From CAYPZL01 sp964415045 (GTDB lineage Bacteria; Planctomycetota; Phycisphaerae; Sedimentisphaerales; Anaerobacaceae), in contig CAYPZL010000024.1 in NCBI GenBank assembly GCA_964415045.1, positions 1 through 42,587 on the forward strand: a DNA stretch of 42,587 bases, written 5' to 3'. The translations under genes and the position numbers were made by a program. Positions 14,914 through 23,638 of the stretch are shown piece after piece; the stretch's first letter is position 1; the number at the start of each line of letters is the position of its first letter. Below the pieces are notes generated by a model. That model searched no databases. It was not told the DNA's origin and saw only the letters and a list, made by a program, of their open reading frames with translations.

Positions 14914-16284
14914 ATGTCGAACATTACACGTCGTCAATTTGTGAAGCGCAGCGTTGCTGTGGGAGCGGCAAGTGTCGCTTTCCCGCGCCTCATCCGGGCG
15001 CAGGGGCTCAACGAGAAACTTCAGGTGGGATTCATCGCCGTGGGCGGACGGGCCGGAGCGCATACGGGTGCGGCTCATGGGGAAGGCTGTCAGTGTGTCG
15101 CCTTTGCCGAGGTCGACAAGACCCGGTGGGGCGGCGTCCTTGGCAAGAAGGGCTGGGAGCAGGCGAAAGGGTACACGGACTGGCGGAAGGTCTTCGAGAA
15201 CCACGGTAAGGACCTCGACGTGGTCTTCGTGGCGACGCCGGACCACACCCATTTCGCTCCGTCCATGACCGCCGTTTCCATGGGGATCCACTGCTACACC
15301 GAGAAGCCGCTGACCTGGTCGGTGCGCGAGGCGCAACTGCTGGCCAAAGCCTACGCCAAGAATCCCAAAGTCGTGACCCAGATGGGCAACCAGGGCCACG
15401 GTGGTGAGGGATGGCGACGGGCGTACGAATACGTCAAGGCCGGCGCCGTCGGCGACATCAAGGAGTTCCACACCTGGACGAATCGTCCGGTCTGGCCGCA
15501 GGGCGGCGACCGTCCGAAGGGCTCCGATCCGGTTCCCGCAACCCTGGACTGGGACGCCTGGATCGGCCCGGCTCCGATGCGTCCCTTCAAGGAAGGCGTC
15601 TACCATTCGTTCAAGTGGCGCGGCTTTGTCGATTTTGGCTCGGGCGCCCTGGGCGATATGGCCTGTCACACCACCGACGGCATCTACTCGATCATGGATC
15701 CGGGCTATGCCGCCACGGCCGAGCCGTACATCATGACCGGGCCCGTCAAAGATCAGTGGCCCGCCGGCATGATCGTCAAGTGCACCTACCGCGCCAAGAA
15801 CGGCCGGCCCGGCTTCAAGACCTTTTGGTACGAGGGCAACGATGGCGTCGGTAAGCCGCTCATGCCGTTTACGCCGGAGGAACTCGAGGTCGATGGACGC
15901 AAGCTGCCGCGCACCGGAAATCTGATCATCGGCACCAAGGCCAAGATGCTGGTGATTGGCGACTACTGGGAAACTCCGATGCTGATCCCGGAAGCGAAGC
16001 GCAAAGCGTTCGGTCGTCCGAAACAACTACTCGAACGTTCGCCCGGTCACCACAAGGAGTTCTTCATGGCCTGTCGGGGCGAGAAGCCGCGCGAGTTCAG
16101 CCGGTCCAACTTCGGCTACGCCGGTCCCATGACCGCCAACATTCAGCTCGGCAACCTCTGCGCCCGCGCGGGCAAGAAGCTCGAATTGAACGAGGCCGGT
16201 GAGATCACCAACGATCCGAAGATCAACGAGCTGGCCTGGCGCGAGCCGCGCGACGGCTGGGGACCGCTGGAAATGAATGTGTAA
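14914..16284 (+). CDS. Tat-exported Gfo/Idh/MocA oxidoreductase (paralogue 4)
   Basis: A 456-residue exported dehydrogenase with Tat signal TRRQFVKRSVA and a start supported by AAGGAA upstream. The Rossmann loop GFIAVGGRAGAHT lacks the first and last glycines of GxGxxG. ATPDHTHF, YTEKPLTW with the catalytic Lys, and TQMGNQGHGGEG follow. LDWDAWIGPAPMRPF and GDMACHTTDGIY mark the catalytic and sheet domain. Near the C-terminus the ERSPGHHKEFFMACRG segment and the GYAGPMTANIQLGNL segment are shared with the five genes that follow, so this one bridges the two subfamilies. The ending REPRDGWGPLEM is its own. The 156-base gap before it carries no gene, only a short ATGACG/CGTCAT inverted repeat near 14816-14838. 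The substrate is unknown. Confidence 0.93.
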   Translation: MSNITRRQFVKRSVAVGAASVAFPRLIRAQGLNEKLQVGFIAVGGRAGAHTGAAHGEGCQCVAFAEVDKTRWGGVLGKKGWEQAKGYTDWRKVFENHGKDLDVVFVATPDHTHFAPSMTAVSMGIHCYTEKPLTWSVREAQLLAKAYAKNPKVVTQMGNQGHGGEGWRRAYEYVKAGAVGDIKEFHTWTNRPVWPQGGDRPKGSDPVPATLDWDAWIGPAPMRPFKEGVYHSFKWRGFVDFGSGALGDMACHTTDGIYSIMDPGYAATAEPYIMTGPVKDQWPAGMIVKCTYRAKNGRPGFKTFWYEGNDGVGKPLMPFTPEELEVDGRKLPRTGNLIIGTKAKMLVIGDYWETPMLIPEAKRKAFGRPKQLLERSPGHHKEFFMACRGEKPREFSRSNFGYAGPMTANIQLGNLCARAGKKLELNEAGEITNDPKINELAWREPRDGWGPLEMNV

Positions 16285-16308
16285 GTGAATCGCTGAACGG
16301 CAATAGGG

Positions 16309-16338
16309 GGCCTGCACCCTGCGGCAAGGGTGCAGGCC
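16309..16338 (+). repeat. Perfect 12-base-pair hairpin, GGCCTGC type
   Basis: GGCCTGCACCCT (16309-16320) and AGGGTGCAGGCC (16327-16338) form a perfect 12-base stem with loop GCGGCA, 24 bases after the oxidoreductase stop. No T run follows, so termination would be weak at best. Its arms share GGCCTGC/GCAGGCC with the hairpins at 17859 and 36781. Confidence 0.7.
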
Positions 16339-16446
16339 CATCAGGATAACAAGGCGGTCGATGCGGTCCCCGTATCGACCTGAAGCCGGCGCCGGGCATG
16401 GCGATGTGAGCGACGCAAGGATAGTCCGTTTGAGAGGTACCTGCTT

Positions 16447-17829
16447 ATGAAGAATCCGAACGAGTCGAAAAAGGCATCCGGCAGGGACCGGGGGAGCTTC
16501 TCCCGGCGGGAGTTCGTGGGAGCGGCCGCGGCCGTGGCGGCGTTCACATTCGTGCCCAAACGCGTCCTGGGCGGCGCCGGCGGCAGCTCGGCCAACAACA
16601 AGCTGAACATCGCCGGCATCGGCGTCGGCGGTCGCGGCGCCAGTGACATCAACGGCTGTTCGAGCGAGAACATCGTGGCGCTTTGCGACGTGGACCTCAA
16701 CCGGGCTTCCGGCACGTTCAAGAGATACTCGCAGGCCAAGGTCTATCACGATTTTCGCCGGATGCTGGAAGAGGAAGACAAGAACATCGACGCGGTCGTC
16801 ATCGGCGCTCCCGACCACATTCACGCGCCTGCCGCGATCATGGCCATGAAGATGGGCAAGCACGTGTACTGCGAAAAGCCCATGGCCCACACGATCTACG
16901 AGGCCCGGCGGATGACCGAGGTCGCCAAAGAAATGGGCGTCGTGACCCAGATGGGCAACCAGGGCCACGCCGGCGACGGCCTGCGGCAATACTGGGAATA
17001 CATCCACGACGGCGCCATCGGCACGGTCAAAGAGGTGCATGTCTGGAGTGACCGCGCCGGCACGCCGGAGAGGGCCTGGTGGCCTCAAGGCGTTACCGCG
17101 CCGAAGGGCAGCGAACCGGTGCCGGAACACCTGGACTGGGACCTGTGGCTCGGACCGGCCAAGTGGAGACCTTACCACTCGGCCTACGTGCCCTTCAAGT
17201 GGCGCGGCTGGTATGATTTCGGCTGCGGCGCCCTGGGTGACATGGCGGTCCACAACGCCGACCCCGCCTTCTTCGCCCTCGATCTGGACGCCCCGACGGC
17301 GGTGGAGGCCGAGACGAGCGAGGTCACTGACGATACGTTCCCGAAGTGGAATATCATCCATTATTACTTCCCGGCCAAAGGCAATCGGCCCGCGGTCAAG
17401 ATGACCTGGTACGACGGGGCCAAGCTGCCACCGCGACCGGCCCATCTGGAAGAAGGGCTTCGGCTCGGCAGCAACGGGATCCTGTTCGTCGGCGAGAAGT
17501 CCTCGCTATTAGGCGGCAGCCACGCAGGGACTCCGCGAATCATTCCGGAGGTGAAGCGCAAGGAGTACGGCAAGCCGCCGAAGTCGCTGCCGCGTTCGCC
17601 CAGGCACCACAAGGAGTGGATCGAGGCCTGCAAGGCGGGCAAGCCGGAGGAGGCCAAGAGCGGTTTCTGGTACGCCGGGCCGTTCACGGAGGCGCTGCTC
17701 GTTGGCAATCTGGCCGTGCGGCTGGGCAAACGCGTCGAGTGGGATTCAAAGACGATGCGCTCGCCCAACTGTCCCGAGGCCGACAATTACATCACGAAAT
17801 TCTATCGCGCCGGTTTCGATCTCGTGTAG
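16447..17829 (+). CDS. Tat-exported Gfo/Idh/MocA oxidoreductase (paralogue 5)
   Basis: A 460-residue exported dehydrogenase and the first of five tandem genes of one subfamily. A polar n-region of about 17 residues precedes the Tat motif SRREFVGAAAA. The h-region is followed by FVPKRVLGG, the version here of a box shared by this subfamily. Rossmann loop GIGVGGRGASD, ALCDVDLN, GAPDHIHA, YCEKPMAHT and TQMGNQGHAGDG follow. LDWDLWLGP, RGWYDFGCGALGDMAVHNADPAF and PRSPRHHKEW mark the rest. GAGAGG upstream supports the ATG. Two features are its own: GAPDH in place of ATPDH, and AVHNAD in place of GCHxxD in the motif that carries the second catalytic His. This suggests a different substrate from its neighbours. 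Confidence 0.93.
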   Translation: MKNPNESKKASGRDRGSFSRREFVGAAAAVAAFTFVPKRVLGGAGGSSANNKLNIAGIGVGGRGASDINGCSSENIVALCDVDLNRASGTFKRYSQAKVYHDFRRMLEEEDKNIDAVVIGAPDHIHAPAAIMAMKMGKHVYCEKPMAHTIYEARRMTEVAKEMGVVTQMGNQGHAGDGLRQYWEYIHDGAIGTVKEVHVWSDRAGTPERAWWPQGVTAPKGSEPVPEHLDWDLWLGPAKWRPYHSAYVPFKWRGWYDFGCGALGDMAVHNADPAFFALDLDAPTAVEAETSEVTDDTFPKWNIIHYYFPAKGNRPAVKMTWYDGAKLPPRPAHLEEGLRLGSNGILFVGEKSSLLGGSHAGTPRIIPEVKRKEYGKPPKSLPRSPRHHKEWIEACKAGKPEEAKSGFWYAGPFTEALLVGNLAVRLGKRVEWDSKTMRSPNCPEADNYITKFYRAGFDLV

Positions 17830-17858
17830 CGTACGCGAGAAGCGCGGTTGCGCAGAGA

Positions 17859-17886
17859 GGGCCTGCAGGGTGACAAATGCAGGCCC
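17859..17886 (+). repeat. Intercistronic hairpin, GGGCCTGCA type
   Basis: GGGCCTGCA (17859-17867) pairs perfectly with TGCAGGCCC (17878-17886) around a 10-base loop. It lies 22 bases before the next ATG, just ahead of its AAGGAGA ribosome site, and has no U tract. Confidence 0.65.
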
Positions 17887-17908
17887 CGCTTCCAAGGAGA
17901 TCTCTCGC

Positions 17909-19297
17909 ATGAGAGCCAATCCGACACATCGTGCAGGCGAAACGGTCGCCTCCGCCGGCACGATCCCGGCCGTAGCGAACCAGGCCGCCGTATCGCGGCG
18001 CCGGTTCCTCAAAGACAGCGCCGCCATTGCCGCCTTCACGGTCGTTCCCCGGCACGCATTAGGCGGACCGCGCCACGTTGCCCCGAGCGAGAAGCTCAAC
18101 ATCGCCGGTATTGGTATCGGCGGTCGTGGCGAGGGGGACCTGCACGAGTGCGGCAGCGAAAACATCGTGGCGTTGTGCGACGTGGACGACGCCCACGCGG
18201 CCCGCGTCTATAAGAAATACCCCAAGGCCCGCAAGTGGCGCGACTTCCGCAAGATGCTCGACGAGCAGAAAGACATCGACGCGGTGGTCATCGCTACGCC
18301 GGATCATTTGCATGCGGTCTGTGCCATGGCGGCGATCAAGCGGGGCAAGCACGTGTATTGCGAAAAGCCCCTGTCGCACTGCATCTGGGAAGCGCGTCAG
18401 ATGACCGAGGCGGCCCGCGAGGCCGGCGTCGCCACGCAGCTCGGCAACCAGGGGCAGGCCTCCGAGGGCAATCGTCTCGTCTCCGAGTTCATCTGGGACG
18501 GCGCGATCGGCCCGGTGCGCGAGGTGCACGCCTGGTGCAACCGGTATATCTCGCCGCGCGGCATCGGCCGGCCGAAAGAGACACCGCCGGTGCCCGAGAC
18601 GCTGGACTGGGATCTGTGGCTGGGGCCGGCAAAGTACCGGCCTTATCATCCCGCCTATCTGCCCTTCCGTTGGCGCGGCTGGTGGGATTTCGGCACGGGC
18701 GTGCTCGGCGACATCGGCTGCCATCAGCTCGACCCGGTCTTCCGCGCCCTGAAGCTCGGGTATCCCACGACCGTGGAAGCCTGTTCGAGCGGAGTCAACG
18801 AGGAGACCGCGCCGCAGTCTTCGCTGGTGCGTTTCGAGTTTCCCCAGAGGCAGGACATGCCTCCTCTGACGCTTACGTGGTACGACGGGGGACTGATGCC
18901 CCAGAGACCGCCCGAATTGGAGGAGGGAAGGCGCTTCGGCAACGCCGACGACAACTTGTTCATCGGCGACAAGGGCAAAATGCTCGGCCACCGGCTGATT
19001 CCCGAAACGCGGATGCAGGAGTACAAAAAGCCTCCCGAGAAGATTCCGCGCTCTCCCGGGCACCACAAGGAGTGGCTTATTGCCTGCAAGGGCGGTCCGC
19101 CGGCGCGGTCGAATTTCGACTGGGCCGGGCCTTTGACCGAGGTGGTTTTGCTGGGCAACGTCGCGCTGAAGATGGAGAAGCAGCTCTACGAGAAGGGCCT
19201 GAAGCTGCATTACGACGGCCCAAACATGCGGGTAACGAATCTCCCCGAGGCCAACCGGTATATTCGCGATACGTATCGCGACGGCTGGACGCTCTGA
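17909..19297 (+). CDS. Tat-exported Gfo/Idh/MocA oxidoreductase (paralogue 6)
   Basis: A 462-residue exported dehydrogenase. Translation starts at the ATG eight bases after AAGGAGA; the open frame runs further upstream but overlaps the previous gene. The long n-region (about 28 residues) precedes SRRRFLKDSAA, then VVPRHALGG. Core motifs are GIGIGGRGEGD, ALCDVDDAHA, ATPDHLHA, YCEKPLSHC, TQLGNQGQASEG, LDWDLWLGPAKYRPYHP, GDIGCHQLDPVF and PRSPGHHKEW. The end is YRDGWTL. It is visibly closest to paralogue 7, including the shared RGWWDFGTG and FRALKLG blocks, so the two are probably a recent duplication. Role: periplasmic NAD(P)-linked oxidation or reduction of a sugar; substrate unknown. Confidence 0.93.
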   Translation: MRANPTHRAGETVASAGTIPAVANQAAVSRRRFLKDSAAIAAFTVVPRHALGGPRHVAPSEKLNIAGIGIGGRGEGDLHECGSENIVALCDVDDAHAARVYKKYPKARKWRDFRKMLDEQKDIDAVVIATPDHLHAVCAMAAIKRGKHVYCEKPLSHCIWEARQMTEAAREAGVATQLGNQGQASEGNRLVSEFIWDGAIGPVREVHAWCNRYISPRGIGRPKETPPVPETLDWDLWLGPAKYRPYHPAYLPFRWRGWWDFGTGVLGDIGCHQLDPVFRALKLGYPTTVEACSSGVNEETAPQSSLVRFEFPQRQDMPPLTLTWYDGGLMPQRPPELEEGRRFGNADDNLFIGDKGKMLGHRLIPETRMQEYKKPPEKIPRSPGHHKEWLIACKGGPPARSNFDWAGPLTEVVLLGNVALKMEKQLYEKGLKLHYDGPNMRVTNLPEANRYIRDTYRDGWTL

Positions 19298-19362
19298 GTT
19301 CTTATGATATCGATTGTAACCAGAGGAAACCGGGCGCAATGACAAGTGTGAGGAGTCCTATT

Positions 19363-20709
<1,347 letters not shown>

Positions 20710-20742
20710 CCTTGTAATTGAAATGATAAGAGGTAGCTGGTT

Positions 20743-22110
20743 ATGAGCAAGCAGAATCGAAACGTATCGCGGCGCGAGTTGATTCGTGGCACGGCGGGCG
20801 CTGTAGCGGCATTCACTTTCGTTCCCGGTCACGTGCTGGGTCGAAACGGCGGTCAGCCGGCCAGTGAGAAACTCAACATCGCGGCCATCGGCTCCGGCGG
20901 CATGGGCGCCGGCAACATCAACGGCTGTGCGACGGAGAACATCGTGGCGCTGTGCGACGTGGATGACGCCCGAGCGGCCGGGACGTTCAAGAAGTTTCCC
21001 AACGCCCGGAAGTACAAGGACTTCCGCGTCATGCTGGACAAGGAAGACAAGAACATCGACGCGGTGATCGTCGCGACGCCCGACCACACGCATGCGGTCG
21101 CCGCGATGGCCTGCATCAAGCGCCGCAAGCACGTCTACGTGCAAAAGCCGCTGGCGCATTCGCTCTACGAGGTCCGCATGCTGACCGAGGCGGCGCGGAA
21201 GTACAAAGTCCAGACGCAGATGGGCAACCAGGGCCATTCCTCCAACGAGATCCGGCTCTTGTGCGAGTGGATTCAGGACGGCGCCATCGGACCCGTGCGC
21301 GAGGTCTATGCCTGGAGCGACCGGCCCGTCGGCGGCCATCCCTGGTCGGACTTTCCCATCATGGCCCGGCCCAAAGAGACGCCGCCCATCCCCAAGACAT
21401 TGGACTGGGACCTGTGGCTGGGCCCGGTGAAGCACCGGCCCTACCACCCGATCTACTGCCCCCTCTCGTGGCGGGGCTGGTGGGACTTCGGCACCGGCGC
21501 CCTGGGCGATATGGGCTGTCACATCCTGGACCCGGCCTTCTGGGCGCTGAAACTCGGCTCGCCGACTCGCGTGGAAGCAGCGACGACGCACTACAAGCCC
21601 GAGATCGCGTCGGAAACTTACCCGCGGGCCTCGGTGGTCCGCTACGAGTTCCCCGCGCGCGGGGACATGCCGCCGGTCAAGCTGACGTGGTTTGACGGCC
21701 GGTTGATGCCGCCGCGACCGAGGGACCTGGAGCCCGGTCGCAACCTGGGCACCAACGGCGCCCTGCTCATGGGCGACAAGGGCACCATCATGCACGGCTC
21801 CCACGGCGCCGGCGGCGTGCGCATCATCCCCGAGACAAAGATGAGAGCGTATAAACGTCCGCCCAAGACGCTGCCCCGCGTCAACGGCCGCCACGAGCAG
21901 GATTGGGTCCGCGCCTGCAAGGACGGCAAGCCCGCCAGTTCGAACTTCGAGTACGGCGGCCCCCTGACGGAAATGGTTTTGCTCGGCGTGCTGGCGATGC
22001 GCCTGAAGAACACGCCCCTGGAATGGGACGCGGCGAACCTGAAGGTCACCAATTGCGACGAAGCCGCTCAATATGTCAAACCGGTCTTCCGTGAAGGCTG
22101 GACGTTATAA
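20743..22110 (+). CDS. Tat-exported Gfo/Idh/MocA oxidoreductase (paralogue 8), QKP variant
   Basis: A 455-residue exported dehydrogenase starting at ATG with AAGAGG nine bases upstream, 33 bases after the previous stop. The Tat motif SRRELIRGTAG has Leu-Ile in place of the usual Phe-Leu. Motifs are FVPGHVLGR, AIGSGGMGAGN, ALCDVDDARA, ATPDHTHA and TQMGNQGHSSNE. LDWDLWLGPVKHRPYHP, GDMGCHILDPAF and RRPREWx-free RVNGRHEQDW follow, the last in place of RSPGHHKEW. The active-site EKP motif reads YVQKPLAHS: the Lys is kept but the Glu before it is Gln, as in the next gene. EKP's Glu helps position the Lys and the cofactor, so the chemistry or partner may be shifted. It ends FREGWTL. Confidence 0.92.
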   Translation: MSKQNRNVSRRELIRGTAGAVAAFTFVPGHVLGRNGGQPASEKLNIAAIGSGGMGAGNINGCATENIVALCDVDDARAAGTFKKFPNARKYKDFRVMLDKEDKNIDAVIVATPDHTHAVAAMACIKRRKHVYVQKPLAHSLYEVRMLTEAARKYKVQTQMGNQGHSSNEIRLLCEWIQDGAIGPVREVYAWSDRPVGGHPWSDFPIMARPKETPPIPKTLDWDLWLGPVKHRPYHPIYCPLSWRGWWDFGTGALGDMGCHILDPAFWALKLGSPTRVEAATTHYKPEIASETYPRASVVRYEFPARGDMPPVKLTWFDGRLMPPRPRDLEPGRNLGTNGALLMGDKGTIMHGSHGAGGVRIIPETKMRAYKRPPKTLPRVNGRHEQDWVRACKDGKPASSNFEYGGPLTEMVLLGVLAMRLKNTPLEWDAANLKVTNCDEAAQYVKPVFREGWTL

Positions 22111-22165
22111 CCTGTGAACGTACGTTAGTACATCGATCGATAGGGTAAAGCAAAGAGGTTGCATT

Positions 22166-23488
22166 GTGAAAGCAAAACAAATATCAAGACGGCAATTCCT
22201 GGGTACCGCCGCCTCGGCCGCGGCGTTTGTGTTTGTCCCGCGGCACGTGCTGGGCGGACCGCGTTACGTGGCCCCCAGCGAGAAGCTCAACATTGCCTGC
22301 ATCGGCATTGGCGGCATGGGCGCCAGCGACGTGAGCCAGTTCAGCAGCGAGAACATCGTGGCGCTGTGCGACGTGGACTGGAAGCACGCGGCCGGCACGT
22401 TCAAGGCGCACCCCGAGGCGAAAAAGTACCGGGACTTCCGCAAAATGCTCGACGCCGAGCACAAGAACATCGATGCCGTGAGCGTCTCGACGCCGGACAA
22501 CTGTCACGCCGTGGCGGCCATGGCCGCGATCAAGCGGGACAAGCACGTCTATTGCCAGAAGCCGCTCTGCCATGACGTCTACGAAGTGCGGCGGCTGACG
22601 ATGGCGGCGCGCGAGCACGGCGTCATGACGCAGATGGGCACGCAGATTCACGCCACCAACGAGATGAAGGTGCTCGTCGAGATCATTCGGTCCGGCCTGA
22701 TCGGCAACGTCCGCAAGGTGGACCTTTGGAGTGGCAAGAACTGGGGCGGCGGCACGCGCCCGACGGACACGCCGCCGGTCCCGGAGACGCTGGACTGGGA
22801 TCTGTGGCTCGGGCCGGCTCCGTATCGGCCCTACCATCCGACGTACCTGCCCGGGCAGTGGCGGCGCTGGTGGGACTTCGGCACCGGGACGCTCGGCGAC
22901 ATGGGATGTCACATCATCGACCCGGCCTGGTGGGCGCTGGACCTGGATTACCCGACCAGCATCGAGGCCAAGCCCGGGCCGTTCAGCGATGAGACCTACC
23001 CGACCAAGACCGTCATTACCTGGGAGTTCCCCGCCCGCGGCAATCGTCCGCCCGTGACGGTGCGCTGGTACGACGGGGACAACCGCCCGCCGCGACCGCC
23101 CCAGCTCGAAGAAGGCCGAAACCTGCCCGGCCAGGGCGGTGTCTATTACGGCGACAAGGGCACGATCCTGTACCCGCACATGGGCGGACCGAGGCTGATC
23201 CCCGAATCGAGCATGAAGGGCTTCAAGAAGCCCGAGGCCTTCCTGCCGCGCGGCAAGGGCGGTGCGAGCTGGCACTACAAGGAGTGGGTCCAGGCCTGCA
23301 AGGGCGGTCCCAAGCCGCTGTCGAACTTCGACTACGCCGGCCCACTGACCGAGGCCATTCTGCTGGGTAACATCGCAGCCAAAGCCGGCCGCAAGATCCT
23401 GTGGGATGGGCCCGCCATGAAGGTGACCAACATGCCCGAGATCAACGAGCATCTGCGCCGCCAGTATCGAGAGGGATGGGTCCTGTAA
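22166..23488 (+). CDS. Tat-exported Gfo/Idh/MocA oxidoreductase (paralogue 9), QKP variant
   Basis: A 440-residue exported dehydrogenase starting at GTG (MKAKQI) with AGAGG upstream. The Tat motif is SRRQFLGTAAS, followed by FVPRHVLGG and the Rossmann loop GIGGMGASD. It departs from its neighbours at several pocket-lining sites. STPDNCHA replaces ATPDHxHA (the His is replaced by Asn), YCQKPLCHD replaces EKP, QMGTQIHATNE replaces QMGNQGH, and YLPGQWRRWWDF replaces YLPFKWRGWWDF. GDMGCHIIDPAW, RGKGGASWHYKEW and YREGWVL are conserved. These changes together suggest the most divergent specificity in the block, or a non-oxidative role. It is followed by a 150-base gap holding a possible weak promoter (TTGATA near 23489) and then the TIM-DUF1080 fusion. 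Confidence 0.92.
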   Translation: MKAKQISRRQFLGTAASAAAFVFVPRHVLGGPRYVAPSEKLNIACIGIGGMGASDVSQFSSENIVALCDVDWKHAAGTFKAHPEAKKYRDFRKMLDAEHKNIDAVSVSTPDNCHAVAAMAAIKRDKHVYCQKPLCHDVYEVRRLTMAAREHGVMTQMGTQIHATNEMKVLVEIIRSGLIGNVRKVDLWSGKNWGGGTRPTDTPPVPETLDWDLWLGPAPYRPYHPTYLPGQWRRWWDFGTGTLGDMGCHIIDPAWWALDLDYPTSIEAKPGPFSDETYPTKTVITWEFPARGNRPPVTVRWYDGDNRPPRPPQLEEGRNLPGQGGVYYGDKGTILYPHMGGPRLIPESSMKGFKKPEAFLPRGKGGASWHYKEWVQACKGGPKPLSNFDYAGPLTEAILLGNIAAKAGRKILWDGPAMKVTNMPEINEHLRRQYREGWVL

Positions 23489-23638
23489 TTGATAAAGGAC
23501 CATTGATGATTGATTGTTGTCGGGCACACGCTGTTCCGGGAATGACAGACAGAGTCGGGCTTCCGTTGTCGGAGGGCTGGCCTGAGTGGGAAGGGTCGTC
23601 AGTTTTACAGGCAGAGGTTTAGATCAGGAGAGCAGCAA

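Noticed and set aside
16309..16338. Intrinsic terminator after paralogue 4
   Set aside because: The stem is perfect, but no T run follows on either strand and the next gene continues in the same direction, so it is listed as a hairpin repeat.
18235..19362. A 370-codon upstream extension of the seventh oxidoreductase, giving an 824-residue protein
   Set aside because: The extension overlaps paralogue 6 in another frame and has no similarity to known domains, while the Tat signal and an AGGAG site define a start at 19363.
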